A stretch of 7,650 nt of DNA from Verrucomicrobiota bacterium (GTDB lineage Bacteria > Verrucomicrobiota > Verrucomicrobiia > Limisphaerales > JADLHS01). The position numbers were made by a program, and so were the translations under genes. The notes beneath the pieces were generated by a model that saw only the letters and a list, made by a program, of their open reading frames with translations, was not told the origin of the DNA and did not search any database. Positions 1 to 6,300 of this stretch are shown here, one piece after another (the first letter of the stretch is position 1; the number at the start of each line of letters is the position of its first letter). The stretch lies in the NCBI GenBank assembly GCA_004297495.1, contig SCTL01000148.1, positions 1 through 7,650 of the forward strand, given 5' to 3'.

Positions 1-112
1 AACCGACCCTCGCCCTGCCCCGCTTGGTTTGCTCCTGTTGCCGGAATCAGCTTTGGAAACTGAAAGCAAATTGCGCGTTGATCAACCCGCAGGGTCCAGC
101 CGCCGAACGTTT

Positions 113-1822
113 CTACCTCAACAACGCCTCCGCATGTTTCCGCGCCGCGTCGCTCTGGCCGCCCAACATGCGGGCGAGTTCGGTGACACGGGATTTCGCG
201 TCGAGCAGTTCAATCTCGGAAATCGTGCGGCCATCGCGCACCTGCTTGGTCACCACGAAATGCGCGTCCGCCGGCGCGGCCACTTGCGGCAGATGCGTGA
301 TGCACAAGACCTGTCGGTTGGCGGCGATCTGTTTCATCTTCTCGCCCACGGCGTTCGCCGTCTCGCCGCCCACGTTCGCGTCCACCTCGTCGAAGATCAG
401 CACGGGAATCTCGTCCTCGGCGGCGAGTACGGTCTTGAGCGCCAACATCACCCGCGCCATTTCGCCGGACGAGGCGATGGCCCGCAGCGGCTTCAACGGC
501 TCGCCGACGTTGGGACAGAATTGGAATTCAATCGCATCAAAACCAGTCGCAGGAAATGGAGCACCCTCACCCCGTCCCTCTCCCATCGGATGGGAGAGGG
601 TGTCCGAAGGACGGGTGAGGGTTCTTAGTTCCACCTCAAACTTGCTCTGCTGGAAACCAAGATCGGCGAGTTGCTTGCCGGCGGCTTTCGCGAGTTGCGG
701 AATTACCTTCTTGCGCTTGGCGGAGAGAGCCTGGCCGGCCTTCAAGATTTCTCCGTCGAGCTTTTCCAGCGCGGCATTGAGTCGGGTGAGTTCGGCGTCG
801 CGTGATTCGAGCGATGCCAGTTTCCGTTTCGATTCCTCACCCGTCGCGATGACTTCCGCCAGCGTCGCGCCGTATTTGCGTTTCAGCGACTGGATGAGAT
901 TTAGCCGTTCCTCCAACTCCGCGAGCCGCGCGGGGTCAACGTCCACCTTGTCCGCATAGCGCGAGAGTTCGGCCTGCAACTCGCGCATCGCAGCGACGGC
1001 TTGCTCGTGCACCTGCGTCAACTCACCGGCGCCCGCATCCACGCGCTGCAATTCCTGCAACGTGCGCCCGACAACGCCCGCCTGCGTGAGCACCGAAGAT
1101 TCATTCTCGCTCAACAGATCGAGCGCAGCGTGGCTGAGTTGCAGCAACCGCGCGGCGTTGCTGGCACGATTGTGTTCCTGCGTGATTCGCTCATCCTCGT
1201 CCGGCTGAAAACGCGCGGCTTCGATCTCCTGCACTTGAAAGCGGAGCAAGTCGAGTTGTTGCGCGTAAGTTCTCTCGTCCACGATGAGCGCGGACTTTTC
1301 ATTTTCCAGAACGGCGCGACGGCGGACGATTTCGCCGAAAGCTTCGCGCTCCTTATCAAGTCCGCCGAACGCGTCGAGAATCGTGAGCTGTTTCGCCGGG
1401 TGCAGCAGCGATTGATGATCGTGCGGCCCGTGCATGTCCACCAGCCACTCGCCAATGCTCGCGAGAACATTCAGGGTTGTGGGAGAACCGTTGACGAACT
1501 GGCGATTCGTGCCCGCGCTGGTGAAGGTGCGTTTGAGGACGAGTTGATGATCCTCGCACGGCTCAAGGCCGTTCTCTTCCAGAAAACTTTTCAACGGCGC
1601 GCGAAGTTTAGCGACGTCAAACACCGCCTCCACCGAGCACGCATCACTGCCGCTGCGGATGAGCGTGCGGTCGGCGCGTTCGCCGAGCACGAGGTTGAGC
1701 GCGCCGATGATGATGGACTTGCCCGCGCCGGTTTCGCCGGTGACGACGTTGCAGCCGGGCTGGAGTTCCAGCGTCAGGTCCGCCACGAGGGCGAGGTTTT
1801 TGATGCGCAGCGTCGTCAACAT
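113..1822 (-). CDS. recN: DNA repair ATPase RecN
   Basis: RecN is a cytoplasmic SMC-like ATPase that acts early in recombinational repair of double-strand breaks. The 569-residue product is close to the family's usual 550-560. An ABC ATPase is split by a long coiled coil. Walker A GETGAGKS is at residues 29-36, coiled-coil-rich sequence lies at about 150-390, the signature SSGEM is at 451-455, Walker B VLIFDE at 474-479, and the switch histidine of CITH at 510. The frame is open back to 1990, but I chose the ATG at 1822 because MLTTLRIKNLALV is the typical RecN N terminus and the longer form would overlap the divergent gene at 1884. No clear Shine-Dalgarno precedes it. Two oddities: about 20 residues (roughly 401-420) are encoded by a palindromic repeat, and the signature reads SSGE where SGGE is usual. 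Identification is firm. No LexA box was recognised in the 61-base divergent spacer. Confidence 0.95.
   Translation of the reverse strand: MLTTLRIKNLALVADLTLELQPGCNVVTGETGAGKSIIIGALNLVLGERADRTLIRSGSDACSVEAVFDVAKLRAPLKSFLEENGLEPCEDHQLVLKRTFTSAGTNRQFVNGSPTTLNVLASIGEWLVDMHGPHDHQSLLHPAKQLTILDAFGGLDKEREAFGEIVRRRAVLENEKSALIVDERTYAQQLDLLRFQVQEIEAARFQPDEDERITQEHNRASNAARLLQLSHAALDLLSENESSVLTQAGVVGRTLQELQRVDAGAGELTQVHEQAVAAMRELQAELSRYADKVDVDPARLAELEERLNLIQSLKRKYGATLAEVIATGEESKRKLASLESRDAELTRLNAALEKLDGEILKAGQALSAKRKKVIPQLAKAAGKQLADLGFQQSKFEVELRTLTRPSDTLSHPMGEGRGEGAPFPATGFDAIEFQFCPNVGEPLKPLRAIASSGEMARVMLALKTVLAAEDEIPVLIFDEVDANVGGETANAVGEKMKQIAANRQVLCITHLPQVAAPADAHFVVTKQVRDGRTISEIELLDAKSRVTELARMLGGQSDAARKHAEALLR
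564..621. repeat. Palindromic repeat element embedded in recN
   Basis: This is a nested imperfect palindrome. The inner arms CCCTCTCCCA (576-585) and TGGGAGAGGG (591-600) are exact reverse complements around a 5-base loop. The outer arms CCCTCACCCCGTCC (564-577) and GGACGGGTGAGGG (609-621) match apart from one extra C, with TGTCCGAA bulged on one side. It lies inside recN, in the variable stretch just before the conserved IEFQF...GEPLKP segment, and is read in frame as a Gly/Pro/Ser-rich peptide including SHPMGEGRGEG. This part of RecN is shorter in the E. coli protein, which suggests insertion. I recall very similar palindromes dispersed between genes in Verrucomicrobiota, but only one copy is present here, so repetition is from memory rather than seen. 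Confidence 0.75.
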
Positions 1823-1883
1823 CGGTAGATTCGCGCGCCAATTAGAGCGATGAGCGCGGCAATCGGCAAAAAGAAAATTTTGA

Positions 1884-2684
1884 ATGGCGTTTGAATTTAC
1901 ATTTCTCGGCAGCGGCACGTCGCAGGGCGTGCCGATCATCGGCAAGGAATATCCAACGGAATTCCTCGCGAATCCTAAAAACTGGCGCACGCGGCCTTCG
2001 ATCTACGTCGTGACGGATGCCGTGAAGCTCGTCGTGGACACCACGCCGGAGTTCCGCGTGCAATGTCTGCGCGAAAACATCCGGCGCGTGGACGCCGTGC
2101 TGTTCACCCATTCGCACGCCGATCACATCATGGGCCTCGACGATTGCCGGCGCTTCTGTGACATCAATGGCGAGAAGCCGCTGCCGATCTACGCGAGCGC
2201 GGAGACGATGGAAGACTTGCGGCGCGTTTACAAATACGCCTTCCATGCCGGCCCGTGGCCGAAAGGTTATTTCATGCCGGACGCGCGCGTGATTGACGGG
2301 CCGTTCCAGTTCGGCGATCTCGAAATCATTCCCCTGCCCCTGCCCCACGGACGATTCACGAGCACGGGATTTTTGTTTTTGCAAAACGGCGTGAAGCGCA
2401 TGGCGTATCTCAACGATTGCAAGGAAGTCCCCGCGGCCGCCATCGAACAGGTGCGCGGGACGGAGGTCGTGGTGCTGGACGCGCTGCGCTTCAAGCCGCA
2501 TCCCACGCACATGTGTCTCGACGAGGCGCTCACGGCGGCGCGGCGCATCGGTGCGGAGCGGACTTTCTTCACGCACCTCACGCACGATTACGACCACGAC
2601 AATTCGCAGGCCGAACTCCCGCCCGGCGTCTGGCTGGCGTATGATGGATTGAAAGTGATGGGTGGCAAGAGACTTGTGACATGA
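1884..2684 (+). CDS. MBL-fold metallo-hydrolase, PhnP-like phosphodiesterase
   Basis: This is a 266-residue cytoplasmic metallo-beta-lactamase-fold hydrolase. The N-terminal strand FLGSGTSQGVP (residues 7-17) and the metal-binding THSHADH (75-81) are typical of the PhnP/RNase Z-like branch, whose characterised members cleave cyclic phosphodiester bonds. Further probable metal ligands are H155 in PLPHG, D178 in YLNDC and a histidine in FFTHLTHDYDH (229-238). The length is close to PhnP (about 250). There is no signal peptide. The start is the ATG just after an A-rich stretch, and no strong Shine-Dalgarno is present. The gene is divergent from recN and overlaps the next gene by ATGA, so the two are probably translationally coupled. 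No phosphonate (phn) genes are nearby, so the PhnP substrate should not be assumed. Fold and metal site are confident, the substrate is unknown. Confidence 0.88.
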   Translation: MAFEFTFLGSGTSQGVPIIGKEYPTEFLANPKNWRTRPSIYVVTDAVKLVVDTTPEFRVQCLRENIRRVDAVLFTHSHADHIMGLDDCRRFCDINGEKPLPIYASAETMEDLRRVYKYAFHAGPWPKGYFMPDARVIDGPFQFGDLEIIPLPLPHGRFTSTGFLFLQNGVKRMAYLNDCKEVPAAAIEQVRGTEVVVLDALRFKPHPTHMCLDEALTAARRIGAERTFFTHLTHDYDHDNSQAELPPGVWLAYDGLKVMGGKRLVT

Positions 2685-4345
2685 AAAAATTATTTTGCTC
2701 CGCTGCGGTAGTTTGGTTTGCCGGCTTCGTCTCCGCCACGACAAGTTTCGCGGGCGGCGATGAAGTGGTGGTCGTTTACAATTCCGCCGTGCCGGAATCG
2801 AAAGCGCTCGCCGAATATTACGCGCAGAAACGCGGCGTGCCCGCCGACCAATTGCTTGGCGTCACGATCACCAAATCCGAGGATGTTTCGCGCAAGGAAT
2901 TCGACGAGCGCTTGCAACAGCCGCTCCTGAAAAAAATCGAAGCCGCGAAACTCTGGGTGTTTGGCGCCGTGGATGTGCCCGGCACGAATGGCAAGCCGGT
3001 TCACGTCGAAGGCGTGGTGGTCAAGGCGAAGGTTCGCTACGTGGTGCTGTGCTACGGCGTGCCGCTGCGCATCGGCAGCGAACCGGACTTGCACGAGCCG
3101 GGCGAGGAAAACCTGCGCGCGGAACTGCGCCGCAACGAAGCGTGCGTGGATTCCGAACTCGCCTGCCTGCCACGCATCAAATTGAAACCGTTGCTCGCCG
3201 GTCCGACGCCGAATCTCGTTTACTCGACGACCAACGCCGCGGCCATCAGCCCCACGAACGGCGTGCTGATCGTCGCGCGGCTCGATGGGCCGACACCAGA
3301 AATCGCGCGCGGTCTCGTGGACAAGGCGTTGCAAGCCGAGCGCGACGGTTTGTGGGGACGCGCTTACATTGACACGCGCGGCAACGTGGACGCGAATATG
3401 AAACTGGGTGAAGACTGGATTCGCGCCACCGCCGAAATGTGCCGGCTGCTTGGCTTTGAAACGACGGTGGACACGAATGGCGCGTTGTTCCCGCCCGGTT
3501 TTCCGATGAGCCACATCGCCTACTACTCCGGCTGGTATGGTGAACATGTTTACGGCCCGTTCGCGCAACCGACCGTCGAATTCATGCTCGGCGCATTTGC
3601 GTATCACCTGCATTCCTTCAGCGCCGCGTCGTTGCGCGACACGAATCGCAACTGGGCCGGCCCGTTGCTCGCGCGCGGCGTGACCTGCACGATGGGCAGC
3701 GTGTTCGAGCCGTATCTCAGCGGCACACCGGACGTGGCGGTGTTCACCGCGCGCTGGATTTTTCAGAGCTTCACTTTCGGCGAAGCCGCGTGCGCCAGTC
3801 AGAACGCGCTCTCCTGGATGACGACGGTGGTGGGCGATCCGCTTTATCACCCGTTCGGGCAGGACGCGCAAAAACTCCACAACGAACTCGAACAACGCGG
3901 CAGCCCGCTGGTCGAGTGGTCGCACTTGCGCCTCGTGAATCTTTTTCTCGCTCGCGGCTCGTCATCGCTCGAAACGTCCGGCTATCTCGACAACCTGCCG
4001 CTCACAAAGAAAAGCGCCGTGCTCAGCGAAAAACTCGCGGACCTTTACGCCGCACAAGGCAAGCCCTCCTCCGCCGTGCTGCTGTATCAACAAGCGCTCA
4101 AGCTCGTGTCTTCACCGCAACAAAAAATCCGACTGCGCTTCGCGCTCGGCGAGAAACTCGCCTCCCTGGATCGCAACGCCGAGGCCTACGAGGATTATCA
4201 AAAGCTCCTCGACGAAGCGCCGGACTACGCTGACAAGCCCGTGGTCTATCGCAAGCTGCTCGCGCTCGCGCAAAAGCTGGAGAAGAGAGACGACGCGGCG
4301 AAGTGGAGCAAGGAACTCAACCTCACCAACTCAGCGGCGAAGTAA
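2681..4345 (+). CDS. TIGR03790 family exported protein with TPR-like C terminus
   Basis: This is a 554-residue protein of unknown function. Residues 1-24 form a Sec signal peptide: MKK, a hydrophobic core, and a likely cut after SFA. The mature N terminus VVVYNSAVPESKALAEYYAQKRGVP (about 30-54; quoted in part as VYNSAVPESKALAEYY) is the hallmark of TIGR03790 proteins, as are YVVLCYGVPLRI (120-131), SFSAASL (312-318), CTMGSVFEPYL (336-346) and VGDPLYHPFG (384-393). From about 445 to 550 the sequence becomes a run of amphipathic helices (LADLYAAQGKPSSAVLLYQQAL and following) that looks like two to three TPR repeats, so the C terminus probably binds a partner. The start overlaps the upstream stop by 4 bases, with a weak AAGAG about 10 bases upstream. 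The order of motifs recalls gingipain-type (C25) domains, but the usual His-Gly catalytic element is not evident. The family call is good; I can state no biochemical role. Probable location is the periplasm or cell surface. Confidence 0.8.
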   Translation: MKKLFCSAAVVWFAGFVSATTSFAGGDEVVVVYNSAVPESKALAEYYAQKRGVPADQLLGVTITKSEDVSRKEFDERLQQPLLKKIEAAKLWVFGAVDVPGTNGKPVHVEGVVVKAKVRYVVLCYGVPLRIGSEPDLHEPGEENLRAELRRNEACVDSELACLPRIKLKPLLAGPTPNLVYSTTNAAAISPTNGVLIVARLDGPTPEIARGLVDKALQAERDGLWGRAYIDTRGNVDANMKLGEDWIRATAEMCRLLGFETTVDTNGALFPPGFPMSHIAYYSGWYGEHVYGPFAQPTVEFMLGAFAYHLHSFSAASLRDTNRNWAGPLLARGVTCTMGSVFEPYLSGTPDVAVFTARWIFQSFTFGEAACASQNALSWMTTVVGDPLYHPFGQDAQKLHNELEQRGSPLVEWSHLRLVNLFLARGSSSLETSGYLDNLPLTKKSAVLSEKLADLYAAQGKPSSAVLLYQQALKLVSSPQQKIRLRFALGEKLASLDRNAEAYEDYQKLLDEAPDYADKPVVYRKLLALAQKLEKRDDAAKWSKELNLTNSAAK

Positions 4346-4360
4346 ACCGCTTACTCAATT

Positions 4361-4457
4361 CCTGACGCTCGTCGTCCCGCGCCCAACGTCCTGGACTTCG
4401 GCTGCCGCCTTCGGCGCGCGGCGTTCACGCCGCTTCACACAGCTACGGCGGCCGGTT
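4361..4457. repeat. Candidate dispersed intergenic repeat with stacked hairpins
   Basis: This lies between two convergent genes. It contains a perfect hairpin GCGGCG-TTCA-CGCCGC (4418-4433), and immediately beside it GCCG-CCTT-CGGC (4404-4415). The text CTGACGCTCGTCGTCCCGC followed by CCAACGTCCTGGACTTCGGC resembles a non-coding repeat I associate with Verrucomicrobiota chromosomes. No second copy occurs in this window. No T-tract follows the stems on either strand, so it is a poor match to a classical intrinsic terminator, although the convergent setting would suit one. The outer boundaries are approximate. Confidence 0.4.
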
Positions 4458-4488
4458 GGGTGAGTGTTTGGAATTTACTCGCGGCGGC

Positions 4489-4926
4489 TCAGTGGGCGTA
4501 CTTGCCCATCAAGCTGGCGGTGTCGAGCACGTGTCCTTTAGCCTCACGCTTGAAATCCGGACGCTTGCTCCCGCGATTGAGCGGCAACATCGTGTCCAGC
4601 GCGAACGCTTTGAAGTAATAGCGATGTTCGCCGGACGGCGGTTTCGGCCCGTCGTATTCCGTCTCGCCGAAGTCATTACGTGCCTGCATCGCCATCGCGG
4701 GAACTGAGTTCTCTTTGATGTCGCGGATTTTGGGATCCATGTTGAACAGAATCCAATGGCTGAAGTTGCCGCTGGGCGCATCGGGATCGTCCACGACCAG
4801 CGCGAGGCTGCGCGCCTTTTCCGGCACGCCATCTAGGTGTAGCGGCGGAATCAGGTTGTCACCGTACATCGTGTACTTGTCCGGGATTTTTCCGCCGTCC
4901 GTGAATGCCTGACTTGTTATTTTCAT
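4489..4926 (-). CDS. YbhB/YbcL-type PEBP family protein
   Basis: This is a 145-residue protein of the phosphatidylethanolamine-binding (PEBP, 'Raf kinase inhibitor-like') family. The N-terminal ITSQAFTDGGKIPDKYT (residues 3-19), the ligand-pocket motif DDPDAP (46-51), H57 in FSHWIL, and GPKPPSGEHRYYFKAFALD (93-111) are all in family order. The length fits the short bacterial YbhB/YbcL form of about 150-180 residues, and there is no signal peptide, so it should be cytoplasmic. The ATG at 4926 has a CAGGA Shine-Dalgarno 7 bases upstream, the clearest ribosome site in the window. It stands alone: it is convergent with the TIGR03790 gene and separated from the next minus-strand gene by 230 bases. 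The physiological role of bacterial PEBPs is poorly known and the neighbours do not suggest one. The family call is secure. Confidence 0.93.
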   Translation of the reverse strand: MKITSQAFTDGGKIPDKYTMYGDNLIPPLHLDGVPEKARSLALVVDDPDAPSGNFSHWILFNMDPKIRDIKENSVPAMAMQARNDFGETEYDGPKPPSGEHRYYFKAFALDTMLPLNRGSKRPDFKREAKGHVLDTASLMGKYAH

Positions 4927-4933
4927 TTTGAAT

Positions 4934-4938
4934 TCCTG
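4934..4938 (-). promoter_or_regulatory. Shine-Dalgarno of the PEBP gene
   Basis: On the minus strand CAGGA sits 7 bases before the ATG at 4926, with an A/T-rich spacer. It fixes the start of the PEBP gene. Other genes in the window have weaker or no visible ribosome sites. Confidence 0.6.
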
Positions 4939-5014
4939 CTGGTTGGAGCAGCGGCGAACCGATTGACTGAAAGCCCTGCCGCTGTCTCGGTTTCAATTTC
5001 GTTCGTTTGATCAA

Positions 5015-5029
5015 CGGGATTTTATCCCG
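5015..5029. other. Small perfect hairpin in the 230-base gap 4927-5156
   Basis: CGGGAT-TTT-ATCCCG is a 6-bp stem with a 3-base loop. It lies upstream of the PEBP gene and downstream of the cyclase gene on the same strand. No T-tract follows on either strand, so a terminator role is doubtful. Nothing else in the gap is convincing: there is no open frame with coding character and no clear promoter hexamers. Confidence 0.35.
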
Positions 5030-5156
5030 CCTGATAAATTATTCCTCAATCCAGCAGGCGCAACGGGGAAATTCCGGAAATTCAAAACGCGTCTCGGACG
5101 TTGTCTTGTGAAAGGAAAAAGGCCGTCTCAATGCGGGCTAACGAACTTGGATCGCT

Positions 5157-5975
5157 TCACGGCAAAATCGCAAACGCTCGTGCGGGAAAACCGACGCCGC
5201 CTTTTGGCTTGGGCCAGGCGGCTACGATCAACGCGCCCGTGGCCGGGACTTGGTCGAGGTTCGCGAGCATCTCGATCTGCCAATGACCATGCCGCAGCAG
5301 CCACGTCTCGGACTTCATGTCCAGGCTCGTGTCCGTGTCCATCGCCTCGTGCCCCGTGGCGGTGACGTCGCGTTGCTCATAGAGAAACTGGATCGCCTCG
5401 AACGTCCATGCCGGAAACGGCTCGCGCTTGAAACGCTCCGGGTTCGCCTCCCAATCCTGGTGCATGTCCGTCCGCAACGCCGCGAACGCGCCGGCGGGCA
5501 CGCGACCGTGAATCTTTTCCCACTCCAGAATATCCGCGACCGTCAACGCGTGATTCGGATCATCATGCAACTTCGGCGTCAGATCGAAGACCACGAGCGG
5601 CAGGATCATTTGCGTCACCGGAATCTCCTCAAGTGTCCGGCCGTTCGCGTCGAAATGCGCAGGCGCGTCAATGTGCGTCCCGTATTCGCCGACCATCGTG
5701 TATTGCCACGCGCGAAAGCCGTCCTTCTCGATGGTGTAGGGCGTGCTCGTCTTCGGATCGGCGGCGGGAAAGATGCTCGCCGGACCGAACCCCGGCCACA
5801 CCGGCGTGTTCGTGCCGAACGAATGTGTCAGGTCCACGAACTTTTTGTTGGAGAGGATCCGCCACGCGTGCGCGAGCGAATCGCCGTTGGTGGATGATTT
5901 CGACGACGCGCAGCCAGTGAAACTCATCACTAATGCCGCGAGACAAAAAGCTGCTGGGAATGATCTGCTGGTCAT
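5157..5975 (-). CDS. Cyclase family (kynurenine formamidase-like) lipoprotein
   Basis: This is a 272-residue protein. The N terminus MTSRSFPAAFCLAALVMSFTGC is a probable lipoprotein signal ending at C22 (lipobox FTGC; Phe at -3 is less usual), which implies export and lipid anchoring. The mature part is a PF04199 cyclase domain, whose known members include metal-dependent kynurenine formamidase and related amidohydrolases. Residues 46-60 (KFVDLTHSFGTNTPVWP) form the typical first strand, GTHIDAPAHF (99-108) carries the metal and catalytic residues H101, D103 and H107, and IEMLANLDQVP (234-244) carries the second conserved acidic residue, E235. Compared with the family pattern HxxxHxDxxxH and a later H-x(11)-E, the first and the later histidine are both Glu here (E97, E223). 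No Shine-Dalgarno is evident before 5975. The neighbouring genes give no pathway: no kynureninase or tryptophan dioxygenase gene is present, so kynurenine as substrate is unsupported. Confidence 0.87.
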   Translation of the reverse strand: MTSRSFPAAFCLAALVMSFTGCASSKSSTNGDSLAHAWRILSNKKFVDLTHSFGTNTPVWPGFGPASIFPAADPKTSTPYTIEKDGFRAWQYTMVGEYGTHIDAPAHFDANGRTLEEIPVTQMILPLVVFDLTPKLHDDPNHALTVADILEWEKIHGRVPAGAFAALRTDMHQDWEANPERFKREPFPAWTFEAIQFLYEQRDVTATGHEAMDTDTSLDMKSETWLLRHGHWQIEMLANLDQVPATGALIVAAWPKPKGGVGFPARAFAILP

Positions 5976-6015
5976 GACCCGAAGTGAACCGAGAGGAGAC
6001 CGATCAGGAAAGGAA

Positions 6016-6043
6016 AAAGGCGAACAGTTTCCCGTTCGCCTTT
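6016..6043 (-). terminator. Intrinsic terminator downstream of the ahcY remnant
   Basis: AAAGGCGAAC and GTTCGCCTTT form a perfect 10-bp stem with an 8-base loop. Read on the minus strand, the stem ends in TTTTT then CCTTT. It begins 23 bases after the stop codon at 6067, in the ordinary place for a terminator of the adenosylhomocysteinase gene whose 3' end survives there. It would also insulate the cyclase gene from readthrough. Confidence 0.75.
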
Positions 6044-6066
6044 CGTGTTCTCAGATTTGAATTCGC

Positions 6067-6180
6067 TCAGTAGCGGTAATGCTCCGGCTTGTATGGGCCT
6101 TCGGGCGGCACGCCGAGGTAGTCGGCTTGTTTCTTCGTGAGCTTCGTGAGTTTCACGCCGATGCGTTCGAGGTGCAGGCG
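6067..6180 (-). pseudogene. ahcY: 3' remnant of adenosylhomocysteinase gene
   Basis: Only the last 37 codons and the stop remain. The frame begins RLHLERIGVKLTKLTKKQ and ends GPYKPEHYRY before TGA. This matches the extreme C terminus of S-adenosyl-L-homocysteine hydrolase, including the C-terminal Lys and Tyr residues that contribute to NAD binding at the dimer interface of that enzyme family. Upstream of about 6181 the frame stays open for another 56 codons, but the residues no longer resemble the enzyme (about 430-480 residues in full) and they run into the opposite-strand sigma factor start. The catalytic and NAD-binding domains are absent, so no function is expected. The intact terminator 23 bases downstream shows the 3' end is otherwise undisturbed. 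A misassembly at about 6180 would look the same. Confidence 0.82.
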
Positions 6181-6300
6181 GTCTTGTTGAGCCAGAGCTC
6201 GCGAAGGCGGACGACTCCTTCGTCGAGATGCGTCAACCAACGTGTCTGCGGTTGAAAAATAATCTGTCCCCTTTCCGCGTTCGTCGGCATTTACTAGCAG
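6181..6300. other. Mosaic junction with mobile-element-like sequence
   Basis: This 120-base segment separates the ahcY remnant from the sigma factor gene. It contains an imperfectly spaced hairpin CGAAGG (6202-6207) / CCTTCG (6217-6222). It also contains TTGAAAAATAATCTGTCCCC (6252-6271) followed by TTT, whose reverse complement (AAAGGGGACAGATTATTTTT) resembles sequence I recall beside REP-associated and other transposase genes in GC-rich environmental bacteria. No transposase frame, terminal inverted repeat pair or target duplication is visible, so it may be a scar rather than an element. Any promoter of the sigma gene should lie here, but no hexamers stand out. Confidence 0.4.

Noticed and set aside
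82..96. Short hairpin ACCC-GCA-GGGT after recN as a terminator
   Set aside because: The stem is only 4 bp and no T-tract follows. Bases 1-112 otherwise show no gene or signal I can support.
24..959. Plus-strand open frames of 311 and 199 codons at the left end
   Set aside because: They are antisense to recN, have Arg/Ser/Ala-rich low-complexity translations and no recognisable domain. GC-rich coding sequence commonly leaves such frames open.
1823..1990. N-terminal extension of recN by 56 codons
   Set aside because: The extension overlaps the divergent MBL-fold gene in antisense and precedes the conserved RecN N terminus, which begins at the 1822 ATG.
2690..3925. 411-codon minus-strand frame under the TIGR03790 gene
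   Set aside because: It is an antisense shadow rich in Arg, His and Ala, with no family resemblance. The plus strand carries a clear signal peptide and family motifs.
5110..5140. Terminator for the cyclase gene
   Set aside because: A T-tract is present on the minus strand, but the only stem I can form before it is about 3 bp, so I did not annotate it.
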